NCBI GenBank assembly: GCA_017399065.1 | Contig: JAFQEL010000031.1 | Coordinates: 1-64,000 of the forward strand | DNA from: Clostridia bacterium | GTDB lineage: Bacteria; Bacillota; Clostridia; Oscillospirales; Acutalibacteraceae | Reading direction: 5' to 3' | DNA: 64,000 bases | Shown here: piece by piece, positions 8,494 to 18,322 of the stretch | Layout of the letters: the number at the start of each line of letters is the position of its first letter | Position numbering within the stretch: position 1 is the first letter of the stretch | The notes under the pieces: generated by a model | The model's database searches: none | What the model was told of the DNA's origin: nothing | What the model saw: only the letters and a program-made list of their open reading frames with translations | Made by a program: the position numbers and the translations under genes

Positions 8494-8641
8494 GGTCGAT
8501 AATATGAAAGCTTGAACAAGTTATCTGCAGTTGTTTTCCGTTACGGTTTGCGAAAATGCTCGGCAATACACAAAGTATTACCTGTGCTTTTCACTTCGCC
8601 TGACGAAAAAAGCATCTCGCCGATAAACTTATTCCGCTTTC
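8494..8641. repeat. Tandem intergenic palindromic repeat, copy 2
   Basis: Second copy, 159 bases after the first. By eye it differs from copy 1 only at a few positions (two in the first ten bases, G to A in CTGCGG, A to G in CTGTAC, one extra A in the A run). The high identity means recent duplication or gene conversion. A GTGCGGA/TCCGCAC hairpin (about 8694-8725) follows just before gyrA. Confidence 0.85.
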
Positions 8642-8736
8642 GATAAAAGATTTGTGTAAAAACGCAGACCCCAAATATTCAGATAAGGAATGCGGTGCGG
8701 ACTTAAGGGTTCGCGAAATCCGCACGGTGATTAAAT

Positions 8737-11238
8737 ATGGGTTTTGATGCAGAATCTGTTGCTAATCAAAAGATTATAAATGTTGAAATCAACAACGAGA
8801 TGCGAAACTCGTTCCTGAGCTATTCGATGTCGGTTATCACTTCACGTGCTCTGCCCGATGTAAGAGACGGTCTTAAGCCCGTTCACAGAAGAATACTCTA
8901 CACGATGTATGAGAACAACCTTTACCCCGACAAGGCATACAGAAAGTGTGCCGATACCGTCGGTGCTGTTCTCGGTCGTTACCATCCGCACGGTGACGCT
9001 TCTGTTTACGATGCGATGGTTCGTCTTGCACAGTCATTCTCGATGCGTTATACGCTTGTTGACGGTCACGGTAACTTCGGTTCAATCGACGGCGACCCGC
9101 CTGCTGCTTACCGTTATACTGAGTCGAGAATGAGCAAGATTTCTATGGAAATGCTTGCCGATATCGACAAGGATACAGTTGATTTCATACCTAACTACGA
9201 CGACCGCCTTAAGGAGCCTACGGTTCTTCCGTCGAGAATACCCAATCTTCTCGTAAACGGCTCAACGGGTATCGCTGTCGGTATGGCTACCAACATTCCG
9301 CCCCACAATCTCGGTGAGGTTGTTGACGGTATGTGCTGCCTTATTGATAACCCCGAAGCTGATCTGCCTGAGCTTATGGAGCATATCCAGGGCCCAGATT
9401 TCCCGACGGCAGGTCTTATTATGGGCAAGTCGGGTATCCGCGCCGCTTACGCAACAGGCCGCGGCAAGGTTACCGTCAGAGCTAAGGCTGAGATTGAGGA
9501 AGATAAGAACGGACGCTTCCGTATCAGCATCACTGAAATTCCCTACATGGTCAATAAGGCAAGACTTATTGAGAGTATTGCTGACCTTGTAAGAGATAAG
9601 AGGATTGAGGGTATCTCCGATATCAATGACTACTCTGCTATCGAGGGTATGCACATTGTTATTGACCTCAAGCGTGATGCCAATCCGCAGGTCGTTCTCA
9701 ACCAGCTTTATAACTACACTCAGATGCAGTCCACCTTCGGTGTTATAATGCTTGCTCTCGTCGATGGTGTACCGAAGATTCTCACTCTCAAAGAGATGCT
9801 TGAGAATTATATAAAATATCAGTGCGAGGTCATTGTACGCCGTACTCAGTACAACCTGAAGAAGGCTCAGGACCGTGCACACATACTCGAGGGTTACCTC
9901 ATTGCTCTTGATTTCATTGATGAAGTCATCAGCATTCTCCGTTCTTCACCCGACCAGCAGACCGGTAAGGGACGTCTTATGGAACGCTTCGGACTTGACG
10001 AAATTCAGGCTCAGAAGATTGTTGAGATGCGTCTTGGTCAGTTGACAGGTATGGAGCGTCAGAAGATTGAAGAGGAAATGGCTGCCCTCAAGGCCAAGAT
10101 TGCCGAGTACACAGAGATTCTCTCAAGCGAAGAGAACGTACGTGCTGTTGTAAAGGCAGAGGCAATCGAGGCTAAGGAACGCTTTGCAGATGAAAGACGT
10201 ACCGAAATCTGTAACGTCAGCGGTGAGGTCGATATAGAAGACCTTATCCCTGAGGAAGAAAGCGTTTACACCCTCACCAACAAGGGCTACCTCAAGCGTA
10301 TGCCTGCCGATACTTATCGCAGTCAGCGCAGAGGCGGCAGAGGTGTTATGGGTATGACACGCCGTGAGGAGGACTTTGTACAGACAATGTTCACCTGCTC
10401 CACTCACGACTATATTATGTTCTTTACCAGCTTTGGTAAAGCCTACAAGCTCAAGGGCTACGAGATACCCGAAAGCTCACGTACGGGCAAGGGTATGAAT
10501 GCTGTTAATATTCTTCCGCTTGAAGCAGACGAGAAGATTTCAGCTATGATACGTGTGCCTGCTGAAGCGAACGGCGAATACCTTTGCATGGTTACACGCA
10601 ACGGTATTATCAAGCGTACACTTCTTGATGCATATAAGAATATCCGTAAAAACGGTGTTATCGCTATCAACCTCGACGATGATGACGAGCTCGCATGGGT
10701 CAAGCTTACAATGGGTAACGATGACCTTCTTGTTGCAACACGCGACGGTTACTCAATCCGCTTCAACGAAAACGATGCCCGCCCGATAGGCAGAACAGCC
10801 CGCGGTGTTAAGGCAATCGAGCTTCGTGAAGGTGATAAGGTTGTCGGTATGGACGTTATTTCCGATGAAAGCTTCGTGCTTACCGTAACCGAAACGGGTT
10901 ACGGCAGAAGAAGCCCCGGTGACGAATACCGTTGCCAGTCCAGAGGCGGTAAGGGTGTTACCAACTATAAGACAGAGAAGTACGGCGATGTTGCCGCACT
11001 TATGACAGTTAAGGATGATGAGGATATTATTCTGATTTCTTCAGAGGGTATAGTTATCCGTATGCCTGCCGATTCGATAAGTCTTTTCTCAAGAACATCG
11101 AAGGGCGTTCGCGTGATGCGTGTAGGTGAGAGTGACAAGCTTGTAACAGTCACTACGGCAGAGCGTGAAGCAGACGGCGAAGAAGCTGAAGAATCAGGTG
11201 CTGATACTCAGGAAGAGAGTACTTCAGCCGAGTCATAA
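8737..11238 (+). CDS. gyrA: DNA gyrase subunit A
   Basis: Breakage-reunion subunit of gyrase. The 833-residue protein has the winged-helix/tower N-terminus, catalytic Tyr127 in AAYRYTE, and the GyrA box QRRGGRG in the C-terminal pinwheel that separates it from ParC. The quinolone-determining stretch reads [10 protein letters not shown], with Ala88 at the position of E. coli Ser83 and Asp92 at Asp87; Ala here is natural in mycobacteria too. The tail is acidic. The gene is not next to gyrB. ATG at 8737 has only a weak GGTGATT site upstream. Confidence 0.97.
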   Translation: MGFDAESVANQKIINVEINNEMRNSFLSYSMSVITSRALPDVRDGLKPVHRRILYTMYENNLYPDKAYRKCADTVGAVLGRYHPHGDASVYDAMVRLAQSFSMRYTLVDGHGNFGSIDGDPPAAYRYTESRMSKISMEMLADIDKDTVDFIPNYDDRLKEPTVLPSRIPNLLVNGSTGIAVGMATNIPPHNLGEVVDGMCCLIDNPEADLPELMEHIQGPDFPTAGLIMGKSGIRAAYATGRGKVTVRAKAEIEEDKNGRFRISITEIPYMVNKARLIESIADLVRDKRIEGISDINDYSAIEGMHIVIDLKRDANPQVVLNQLYNYTQMQSTFGVIMLALVDGVPKILTLKEMLENYIKYQCEVIVRRTQYNLKKAQDRAHILEGYLIALDFIDEVISILRSSPDQQTGKGRLMERFGLDEIQAQKIVEMRLGQLTGMERQKIEEEMAALKAKIAEYTEILSSEENVRAVVKAEAIEAKERFADERRTEICNVSGEVDIEDLIPEEESVYTLTNKGYLKRMPADTYRSQRRGGRGVMGMTRREEDFVQTMFTCSTHDYIMFFTSFGKAYKLKGYEIPESSRTGKGMNAVNILPLEADEKISAMIRVPAEANGEYLCMVTRNGIIKRTLLDAYKNIRKNGVIAINLDDDDELAWVKLTMGNDDLLVATRDGYSIRFNENDARPIGRTARGVKAIELREGDKVVGMDVISDESFVLTVTETGYGRRSPGDEYRCQSRGGKGVTNYKTEKYGDVAALMTVKDDEDIILISSEGIVIRMPADSISLFSRTSKGVRVMRVGESDKLVTVTTAEREADGEEAEESGADTQEESTSAES

Positions 11239-11271
11239 AAAGGATGGCTCGTTAAACAGAGGGAAAGATAT

Positions 11272-12795
11272 ATGGAAAATAATCAGGACAAAAAGACGGA
11301 ATTTGAAGATGTCTACTCAGACAGTAAAAAGAAGCCTACCTATAAAAAAGGTCACAAGCCGCTTGAGGAAAGGGATATTTACTACCCAAACAAATTCTTT
11401 GAGTTTATGCTGAAAAACAACAAGCGAAACACGAAGATCATTCTTGCGGTTATAATCGTGCTTATATTTTTGATGCTTGGTTTCTTTGCCTGGGAGGTTT
11501 ACAGCGACAAGTTTGATAAGACTCTCAACCACGGTGAAGGCTGGACAGGCGACGAAAATTACTCCGAAAGCTTTGAGGAGAACGAATTTGAAGCTATGCA
11601 CGATGTATCAGACGCGGCTTCGCTCGACGATCTGCTCAAGAAATGGTACAACCTTGACGGTAGTATAATGGATCAGGATTACGTTATCAACGTACTGCTT
11701 CTCGGTATCGACGGTAAAAACGGCGTAAAATACGGAGGTAACTCCGACTCAATGATTCTTGTTTCAATAAACAAGAAGACGGAGAAGATTACGCTTGTAT
11801 CCTTCATGCGTGACAGTCGTACGTATTTCAATGTCAACGGCAGAGATTACTGGGCCAAGATGAACGCTGCTTTCTCGCGCGGCGGTGCTGCGGCAACGGT
11901 CAGAACTATTGAAAACAACTATAAGGTAGATATTGACTACTACGTAGCTGTTGACTTCTCGACCTTCTCGGAGCTTGTTGACGCACTCGGCGGTGTTACG
12001 CTCGACATTGAGGAGTACGAGCAGAAGTACATTAACCGCACTACCACAAAGATCAAGAAGATACCGAACTACGGTACGGTTACTCTTGACGGTGACCAGG
12101 CACTCGTTTACTGCCGCATACGTAAGAGTGATGCCGACAGTGACGTTTCGAGAACACGCCGTCAGCGTAACTTCATTACTGCTCTTATCAGGAGCGCAAA
12201 GGATGCTTCGCTCAGCCAGCTCAACGGTGCAGTTGATAAGGTGCTGCCGCACCTGCTGACTGACTGCTCCAAGACAAAGGTGCTAAGCTTTGCGGGTCAG
12301 GCTCTTACTCAGGGCTGGATGAACTATGAAATAGTTCAGCTTACAATGCCTGACGAGGATACGAGAAAAGACGCAAACTTTAACGGAGTATCTTATTGGG
12401 TTGTTGACTATCCGCTTGCCGCACAGCGAGTACAGATGGCAATTTACGGTACGACGAACATTGAGATCGATGACAACCGTGACTCTGCCCTTGACTATGT
12501 TCAGTATAATAACAACAACGGCGGTGGCAGCAGTAGCAGCGGTGACAGCAATGACCGTACAGACGTTGACCCGACGCAGGAATACAACACAAACGGCGAA
12601 GAGACTACGGCAGGCGAGGGCGAGGAAACTACACGCAATCCCTTGCGTCCAGGCTGGTGGCCGAGTATAGGCGACGATGAAACGACTGCTCCCGACTCGG
12701 ATGAAGGTGAGGCAACAACTACCGAGCCTCCTGCTGAGCAGGAGACTACGGCAGGCAACAGCGAGGGCGAAGAGCTCATAACGCCTGCAGCATAA
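11272..12795 (+). CDS. LytR-CpsA-Psr (LCP) family cell-wall ligase
   Basis: LCP proteins transfer undecaprenyl-linked polymers to peptidoglycan outside the cell. The 507-residue protein has a basic cytoplasmic N-terminus, one membrane helix (IILAVIIVLIFLMLGFFAW, near 46-64) and the LCP domain: NVLLLGIDGK, GGNSDSMILVSINK, SFMRDSRTYF, NAAFSRGG, YYVAVDFSTFSELVDALGGV. The last ~95 residues are low complexity, rich in Gly/Ser/Asn then Thr/Glu (ETTAGEGEETT), probably a flexible wall-spanning tail. GAGGGAAAG precedes the ATG. A terminator follows. Confidence 0.93.
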   Translation: MENNQDKKTEFEDVYSDSKKKPTYKKGHKPLEERDIYYPNKFFEFMLKNNKRNTKIILAVIIVLIFLMLGFFAWEVYSDKFDKTLNHGEGWTGDENYSESFEENEFEAMHDVSDAASLDDLLKKWYNLDGSIMDQDYVINVLLLGIDGKNGVKYGGNSDSMILVSINKKTEKITLVSFMRDSRTYFNVNGRDYWAKMNAAFSRGGAAATVRTIENNYKVDIDYYVAVDFSTFSELVDALGGVTLDIEEYEQKYINRTTTKIKKIPNYGTVTLDGDQALVYCRIRKSDADSDVSRTRRQRNFITALIRSAKDASLSQLNGAVDKVLPHLLTDCSKTKVLSFAGQALTQGWMNYEIVQLTMPDEDTRKDANFNGVSYWVVDYPLAAQRVQMAIYGTTNIEIDDNRDSALDYVQYNNNNGGGSSSSGDSNDRTDVDPTQEYNTNGEETTAGEGEETTRNPLRPGWWPSIGDDETTAPDSDEGEATTTEPPAEQETTAGNSEGEELITPAA

Positions 12796-12813
12796 TAACA
12801 GCTTTAAATTTTT

Positions 12814-12868
12814 CGGGCTGTATCAGAACTTGAACTTAAGATTTGGGTTTTGATGCGGCCCTTTTTGT
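12814..12868 (+). terminator. Long-stem terminator of the LCP gene
   Basis: GGGCTGTATCAGAA (12815-12828) pairs with TTTTGATGCGGCCC (12848-12861) allowing G-U pairs, followed by CTTTTTG. An in-frame ATG at 12850 lies inside this hairpin, which argues against it as the start of the next gene. Confidence 0.8.
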
Positions 12869-12918
12869 TAAAAACTCAACCAAGAAAGGGCAGGGGATTC
12901 CCTGCAGGGTGTGAAGAA

Positions 12919-15906
12919 ATGCCGTATTCCGAAAAATATATGCTTCGCAAAATTGACGATGCAATCAAGACAATGAAGCCTGCAATTTACACCAAAATTG
13001 CTCCGCTATCTATTAAGGCATACGTTACAGAAGAGCCAGTTAAGTTTAACGAGCGCTTTACGGGTGAGGAAAAATTTCTCACCGTCGGTCAATCGTGGGG
13101 CAAGCTCTGGGACTGTGCATGGTTTTGCTTTGAGGGCAGAATACCCGAGAGTGAGAGAGGCAAAAACCTTGTACTTATGCTCGACATAAGCGGTGAGATG
13201 TGCGTGTTTGACAAGTCAGGCGTGCCTGTAGCTTGTCTGACAAACGTCAGTTCCGATTATGATACATCCCTCGGCTCTCCCGGTAAGCGTATCTTCATTC
13301 TTGATAAAGAGACTAAAGAGAGCGGTGAGGTTTCGGTCTGGGCAGATGCAGGCTGTAACGACCTTTTCGGCAACCGCAAGGACGGCGGCAGAATTATTGA
13401 AGCTGATATCGCTGTTTGTGACAGTGAGCTTCGTGAGATATACTATGACCTTGTTGTAATTTACGACGTGATTAATTGCATTGACAAAAATTCTGCACGC
13501 TACAAGCGTCTTCTCGGCAGGGCTTATGATGCTGCCTGTTATATTTCTTCACCCGATTTTGACCGTAACCTTGTAAAGAGGATTCTCAAATCAGAGCTTG
13601 GCCGTAAGTGCGGTGACAGCTCGCTTCGAATAACAGGTATAGGACACGCACACATTGACCTTGCGTGGCTGTGGCCCATACGCGAGACAAAGCGTAAGGG
13701 TGCAAGAACATTCTCCAATGTTATCAGCCTTATGGAGCGTTACCCCGACTTTGTCTTTGGTGCAAGTCAGCCGCAGCTTTACAAGTGGGTGAAGGAAGAT
13801 TATCCCGAGCTCTATGAAAAAATCAAGCAGAAGGTAAAGGAAAACCGCTGGGAATGTCAGGGCGGTATGTGGGTAGAGGCTGACACAAATGTCAGCGGCG
13901 CAGAGCCCCTTGTGCGTCAGTTTCTTTACGGTAAGAAGTTCTTTATGAACGAATTCGGCGTTGACGTGCGCTCACTCTGGCTGCCCGATGTTTTCGGCTA
14001 CAGTGCCGCACTGCCGCAGATTATGAAGCTGAGCGGTGTCGATTATTTCGTGACACAGAAGCTTTCATGGAGTGAGCACAATACGTATCCTCACCACACT
14101 TTCAACTGGGTAGGTATTGACGGCACGAGCGTGTTGGCTCATCTCTGCCCTGAGGATACATATAACGGCTCTGCAATGCCGCGTGCACTCAAGAAGATTG
14201 AGAAGAATTACAAAGACAACGCGGTATGTGAAGAGGCTCTTATGCTCTTCGGTATCGGTGACGGCGGCGGTGGTCCGAGCAATTTCCACCTTGAAAGTCT
14301 TAAAAGGATCAAGAAGCTGGACGGACTTGTACCCTGTGAGCAGGGCTATTCAATTGATATGCTTGACAGAATCGATGCAGACAAGGACAGCTACAAGAAG
14401 TGGGTAGGTGAGCTTTATCTTGAGAAGCATCAGGGTACTTACACCACGCAGTCGAGAATCAAGCGATACAACCGCCGTGTTGAATTTGCACTGAGAGAAA
14501 CTGAGTTTGCCTGTGTATGGGCAAAGACAGTTGCCGGTACAGAATATCCGAAGGCTGAGCTTGACGAAATATGGGAAGAATATCTTCTCTATCAGTTCCA
14601 CGATATTCTGCCCGGTTCATCAATAAACCGTGTGTACAGAGAGGCTGAGGAAGGCTACAAGACTATATTAAAGCGTCTGTCAGAAATGAAAAAGGCTGCT
14701 TTTGGTGCGGTTGCCGCATCCGTTGGCAGGATGAACGAGAGCATTGTGTTCAACTCACTTCCGTTTGAGGTTACCGAGCAGTTCAGAACAACGGGCGGAT
14801 ACAGAACGATTACCGTGCCTGCTATGGGTATGAAGAGCCTTGACGATAGCATTGAGAGCTATGAGCCCTGCTCATCCGACAGCGGTAAGCTCGAAAATTC
14901 AAAGCTTGCTGTAAGCTTCGGCGAAAACGGTGAGATAACTGAAATCTACGATAAGATTAACGACAGACAGGTATTGCTTGACGGTAAACGTGCTAATATA
15001 ATTGACGTATACAATGACCGTGGTGATGCGTGGGATATGCGATTTGATTATGTAAATGATGCCAAGGAAACAATGAAGCTCGAAAGCGTTGAGTATACGA
15101 CAGAGGGTATAAACGCTGTGCGTACGCAGATTTTCGGCTACGGTGAGTCGCATCTTAAGCAGAAGATCGTACTGACACCTGCAGGCATTATCCGATTTGA
15201 AACCGAGATTGATTGGCGCGAACGTCGCAGAATGCTTCGCACAGCGTTCCCGATAAACGTTGTGACCGACAAGGTTGAATGCGACATTCAGTTCGGCTCG
15301 GTCAAGCGTTCGACAACCGAAAACACGAGCTGGGATTATGCTCAGTTTGAGATTTGTGCACAGAAGTGGGTTGACGTTTCGCAGGGTGATTACGGTGCTG
15401 CAGTGCTCAATAACGGTAAATACGGCTACAGAGTCAAGGATACAACGATTGACATCAACCTTCTACGCAGTCCTTGTCATCCCGATACAAACGCTGATTA
15501 CGGCAAGCACGCATTCACCTATGCACTCTATCCGCACAAGGGCGGCAGAGTTGAGGCAAAGGTAAATGAGAAGGCCTACGCACTCAATATGCCTCTCAGT
15601 GTGATCAAGGTAGGCAGCGACGGTCAAATCGAGTCAAAGCCGGCGACACAGCTTATGAAGCTTGACAATGGTGGCTCTGCAGTTATTGAGAGCATCAAGG
15701 CCGCTGAGGACGGTAAGGGTATGATCGTGCGCATCTATGAGAGTGCAGGCTCGGATTGCAGCTTTACGCTGACGCCTTCTTTCCGCTTCCAGCGTGCAAG
15801 TGTGGTTGACCTAATGGAAAATGAGGTTACTGAATGCACAGTTTCGGGCGGTGTGATTTACGCTGAGCTGAAGCCCTATCAGATTCTTTCAATCAAGATT
15901 AACTGA
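12919..15906 (+). CDS. Alpha-mannosidase, glycoside hydrolase family 38
   Basis: Retaining zinc-dependent alpha-mannosidase. From the ATG at 12919 (site GGGTGTGAAGAA) it has 995 residues and no signal peptide, so it is cytoplasmic. GH38 marks are the zinc motif GHAHIDLAWLWP (about 241-252), ECQGGMWVEADTNVSGAEPL, and the nucleophile region LWLPDVFGYSAALPQI (Asp near 356). The C-terminal half has the beta-sandwich domains of the family. An upstream in-frame ATG at 12850 would add 23 residues but sits inside the LCP terminator. It stands alone, with no sugar transporter beside it. Confidence 0.95.
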   Translation: MPYSEKYMLRKIDDAIKTMKPAIYTKIAPLSIKAYVTEEPVKFNERFTGEEKFLTVGQSWGKLWDCAWFCFEGRIPESERGKNLVLMLDISGEMCVFDKSGVPVACLTNVSSDYDTSLGSPGKRIFILDKETKESGEVSVWADAGCNDLFGNRKDGGRIIEADIAVCDSELREIYYDLVVIYDVINCIDKNSARYKRLLGRAYDAACYISSPDFDRNLVKRILKSELGRKCGDSSLRITGIGHAHIDLAWLWPIRETKRKGARTFSNVISLMERYPDFVFGASQPQLYKWVKEDYPELYEKIKQKVKENRWECQGGMWVEADTNVSGAEPLVRQFLYGKKFFMNEFGVDVRSLWLPDVFGYSAALPQIMKLSGVDYFVTQKLSWSEHNTYPHHTFNWVGIDGTSVLAHLCPEDTYNGSAMPRALKKIEKNYKDNAVCEEALMLFGIGDGGGGPSNFHLESLKRIKKLDGLVPCEQGYSIDMLDRIDADKDSYKKWVGELYLEKHQGTYTTQSRIKRYNRRVEFALRETEFACVWAKTVAGTEYPKAELDEIWEEYLLYQFHDILPGSSINRVYREAEEGYKTILKRLSEMKKAAFGAVAASVGRMNESIVFNSLPFEVTEQFRTTGGYRTITVPAMGMKSLDDSIESYEPCSSDSGKLENSKLAVSFGENGEITEIYDKINDRQVLLDGKRANIIDVYNDRGDAWDMRFDYVNDAKETMKLESVEYTTEGINAVRTQIFGYGESHLKQKIVLTPAGIIRFETEIDWRERRRMLRTAFPINVVTDKVECDIQFGSVKRSTTENTSWDYAQFEICAQKWVDVSQGDYGAAVLNNGKYGYRVKDTTIDINLLRSPCHPDTNADYGKHAFTYALYPHKGGRVEAKVNEKAYALNMPLSVIKVGSDGQIESKPATQLMKLDNGGSAVIESIKAAEDGKGMIVRIYESAGSDCSFTLTPSFRFQRASVVDLMENEVTECTVSGGVIYAELKPYQILSIKIN

Positions 15907-16359
15907 ATATAATAAAAAAGAGACTTGCAATGGGCACGCCCCATAAGGATGTTTTTTTGAGATACGGTGTAACCCCGTTTGGGCTTGCACCGTTTTCTTG
16001 TTTATTATGCTACAATGCGTTATTCTTGCGGGTTTCTTCTTGCTTCTTCTATCATAGCAATAACTTCTTTCTCAGTTGGAATACAAATTATACCGACTCT
16101 TATAAAATAAATATTTACTTTTACATATATGCACTTGCGGCTACGGCTGAGCGACCGACGCCACGGGTTATGAACTTTAGCTTCAAGGTGATAAATTGCG
16201 GGTATCACGTCCTTTCGGTTAAATTTGTTATTATGTTTTAGCGATTATTGGCAAAGTGCTTTTTTACAGTAAACTTAAATATGAAAATATTTTTTGTAAC
16301 CTTTCCACAACTTCAATTGTTATTATAGTGAAAGGACCTTTCAATTAGGCGGTGAAACA
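15907..16359. other. Intergenic region, AT-rich, no convincing gene
   Basis: About 450 bases. A hairpin ACGGTG (15963-15968) with CACCGT (15990-15995) followed by TTTC may end the GH38 transcript. On the minus strand 16020-16208 is an open frame (62 codons, ending IPTEKEVIAMIEEARRNPQE) with a TATAAT-like box inside it; its upstream half does not look like protein, so I do not call it a gene. The region is more AT-rich than its left neighbour, and the AT-rich patch extends to ~17.7 kb. Confidence 0.5.
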
Positions 16360-16845
16360 ATGACAGATGATGATTTTATGCAAGCAGTAAATCGCAACAA
16401 TCAACGTCTTTTTCTTATCGCTCTATCTTTCACGAAAAGCACTTACGATGCTGAAGATATTCTTCAAAATGTTTTTGTAAAACTTTTAAAACACCCAAAG
16501 AGCTTTTCAGATAAGGAGCATTTAGACAAATGGTTGACAACGGTTTGCGTTAACGAAAGTAAAAACTACATAAAATTACCATTCAGATATCATAAGAACA
16601 TTGACGATTGTGATTTTGTTTCAAGTGCCAACTTTGAAAGTACAACTCAAATAGATTTGTATAATGCTGTTATGAGGCTGTCTAAAAAAGAACGCACGGT
16701 AATTCATTTGTTTTACTACGAAAATTTATCGATAAAAGACATTGCAGAAATGCTTAAAATTAAAGAGTCGGCAGTTAAAACTAGGTTAAGTCGTGCGAGA
16801 GTAAACTTAAAAGAACAGTTGGGAGATGAGTGGATAGATGAGTAA
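16360..16845 (+). CDS. ECF-type RNA polymerase sigma factor
   Basis: 161-residue sigma-70 family protein with only regions 2 and 4. Region 2 is FLIALSFTKSTYDAEDILQNVFVKLLK (about 17-45), and region 4 is LSKKERTVIHLFYYENLSIKDIAEMLKIKESAVKTRLSRAR (about 106-147) with the helix-turn-helix. It overlaps the next gene by 8 bases, the usual layout of an ECF sigma with its anti-sigma. ATG follows GGCGGTGAAAC. Codon use and base composition are more AT-rich than the surrounding genes, which suggests acquisition. Confidence 0.9.
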   Translation: MTDDDFMQAVNRNNQRLFLIALSFTKSTYDAEDILQNVFVKLLKHPKSFSDKEHLDKWLTTVCVNESKNYIKLPFRYHKNIDDCDFVSSANFESTTQIDLYNAVMRLSKKERTVIHLFYYENLSIKDIAEMLKIKESAVKTRLSRARVNLKEQLGDEWIDE

Positions 16846-17302
16846 AAAACAATATACAGATACCTTTTCAAACATTCATCCTTCCGATGAAACAATTGAA
16901 AGGATTATGAGTATGACTAACAAAAAACATTTCACAGGTTTTAGTAAAACACTTGTTGCTTTAGTTGCAGTAATTTCAATTCTTTGTTCCATAGGTTTAG
17001 TAGCAAACGCTGCTACTGATGGCGCTGTTGCCGAAACTGTTTCTGAAGTTTTTGAAGCCGTATCAAACAAAGTGACCATATTGATAAACGGAAAAGAAAC
17101 TGAGGCTGAAATTGATGTTTCAGAGAAAACTAATTCTGACGGTGAAAAATATTACGAAGCTGAAATTAAAGTGGATATTCCTGATGCTTACGTAGAGGCA
17201 AAATGTGAATTACAATTAGATGGAGACACAGTCATGGAAGATATTGATTCTGCTCTTCAGGAAAGTATAGAACTGCACATATACAAAGAAGAAACTGAAT
17301 AA
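16838..17302 (+). CDS. Putative membrane anti-sigma factor
   Basis: 154-residue single-pass protein: a ~35-residue cytoplasmic N-terminus (SNIHPSDETIERIMSMT), one membrane helix (TLVALVAVISILCSIGLVANAA near 38-60) and a ~90-residue extracellular domain of acidic beta-rich sequence. It overlaps the sigma gene by 8 bases, so translation is coupled. No zinc anti-sigma motif is visible. The call rests on position and topology. Confidence 0.7.
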   Translation: MSKKQYTDTFSNIHPSDETIERIMSMTNKKHFTGFSKTLVALVAVISILCSIGLVANAATDGAVAETVSEVFEAVSNKVTILINGKETEAEIDVSEKTNSDGEKYYEAEIKVDIPDAYVEAKCELQLDGDTVMEDIDSALQESIELHIYKEETE

Positions 17303-17308
17303 TTCTAT

Positions 17309-17342
17309 ATGCCCGTATTACTTAAATGAGTATTACGGGCAT
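17309..17342. terminator. Hairpin after the ECF sigma/anti-sigma pair
   Basis: GCCCGTATTACT (17311-17322) pairs with AGTATTACGGGC (17329-17340) with one mismatch. The T run is weak, so termination is likely but not certain. Confidence 0.55.
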
Positions 17343-17478
17343 TACTTCCATTTTAGTTGACAAAATAATTTTTTAGTTTTAAAATGTCATTGGAACAGTC
17401 ATCCCCTTTTCTGTTTCACCAGACGTAGGTCCACTAGGAAAAAAGGCAAATGAGAGAGAAAGTATTATTGAAAGGGGA

Positions 17479-17676
17479 ATGCGTATGATTGATAAATTTA
17501 TTTGTAAAGTAAACAAGTTTATTGTTTTTATGATTAAACGACTTACAATAACAATAAAGACACCATTCATTGATTTCTCGTTTGCTCCTATGATTGTTAT
17601 AGCTTTGTGCTTTTGTATATATTTTTTTCTTAATCCCTCAGAGAGCGCACCGCACCGCCTTTACGGTGGTGAGTAA
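17479..17676 (+). CDS. Small hypothetical membrane protein
   Basis: 65 residues with a central-to-C-terminal membrane helix (FAPMIVIALCFCIYFFL). GAAAGGGGA stands before ATG 17479; ATG 17485 is the alternative. Its last codons overlap a strong hairpin: GCGCAC (17645-17650) with GTGCGC (17678-17683) and CACCG with CGGTG inside. No family recognised. The remaining sequence from 17303 to 17787 holds only hairpins. Confidence 0.4.
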   Translation: MRMIDKFICKVNKFIVFMIKRLTITIKTPFIDFSFAPMIVIALCFCIYFFLNPSESAPHRLYGGE

Positions 17677-17715
17677 GTGCGCCCTTATAATATAAGATTA
17701 TAAAAAAAGAGAAGC

Positions 17716-17768
17716 AAAAATGATATGCACCCCAAAAGTGTCTAACTTTTGGGGTGCATATCATTTTT
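17716..17768. terminator. Perfect 24-bp palindrome, bidirectional terminator
   Basis: The arm 17716-17739 (centre TGATATGCACCCC) is exactly complementary to 17745-17768 across a 5-base loop GTCTA. With A runs on the left and T runs on the right it works as a terminator on both strands, ending nrdG. The perfection and length exceed what termination needs; sequences of this kind also occur at insertion-sequence ends. Confidence 0.8.
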
Positions 17769-17787
17769 TTATTGTGCAGGTTATTTT

Positions 17788-18321
17788 TTATCTCTTATCA
17801 ATTTTATCCCAAAGAGTAATTTCACCGGTTGCCAATGTTTTAGGCAGGTCGATTATTCTCTGGTTTTCGGAGCCTCGGAATTTAAGCATAAGGTTTTTCT
17901 TATCCTTTTCAAATCTTCCGTCGACGAGAATGTCGATAAGACTCAGCAGCTCGTCGGTTGCTTCGCACCTCGGATGAGGTTCTTGGCTTTGTAGCTGTTC
18001 CAGTGTAAATCCGGTAAACGCCCAGATGTTTTTGTTCGGGTATGTTTCTTTTACCCTTTTTACAAACGGGAGCAATGCACGCTGATTTTCCGGCTCAAAC
18101 GGCTCACCGCCAAGCAGTGTCAACCCATTGATATAGTCGGGTGCGAGCATTTTTATTATCTGCTCTTCGGTGTCTTGGGTAAACTCCTGACCGTACCGGA
18201 AATCCCACGTCTGTGGCTGAAAGCAACCCTCGCATCTGTTGGTACAGCCCGACACGAAGAGGGTGACACGCACCCCTTCGCCGTCGGCAATGTCGCAATT
18301 TTTAATCTGTCCGTAGTACAT
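17788..18321 (-). CDS. nrdG: Anaerobic ribonucleotide reductase activating protein
   Basis: Radical SAM enzyme that installs the glycyl radical on NrdD. 177 residues from the ATG at 18321, beginning MYYGQIKNCDIADGEGVRV, with the iron-sulfur motif CTNRCEGC and LLGGEPFEPEN for SAM binding. A longer open frame reaches into nrdD but the conserved start is here, one base after the nrdD stop, so the two are translationally coupled. Length is typical of NrdG. A perfect palindromic terminator ends the operon. Confidence 0.96.
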   Translation of the reverse strand: MYYGQIKNCDIADGEGVRVTLFVSGCTNRCEGCFQPQTWDFRYGQEFTQDTEEQIIKMLAPDYINGLTLLGGEPFEPENQRALLPFVKRVKETYPNKNIWAFTGFTLEQLQSQEPHPRCEATDELLSLIDILVDGRFEKDKKNLMLKFRGSENQRIIDLPKTLATGEITLWDKIDKR

Positions 18322-18322
18322 A

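Noticed and set aside
12850-12918. Earlier in-frame ATG for the GH38 gene
   Set aside because: It falls inside the LCP terminator hairpin; the GGGTGTGAAG site before 12919 is better.
16020-16208. Minus-strand open frame of 62 codons in the gap after the GH38 gene
   Set aside because: Only the last ~20 residues look protein-like; there is no ribosome site and a TATAAT-like box lies inside the frame. No homologue recognised.
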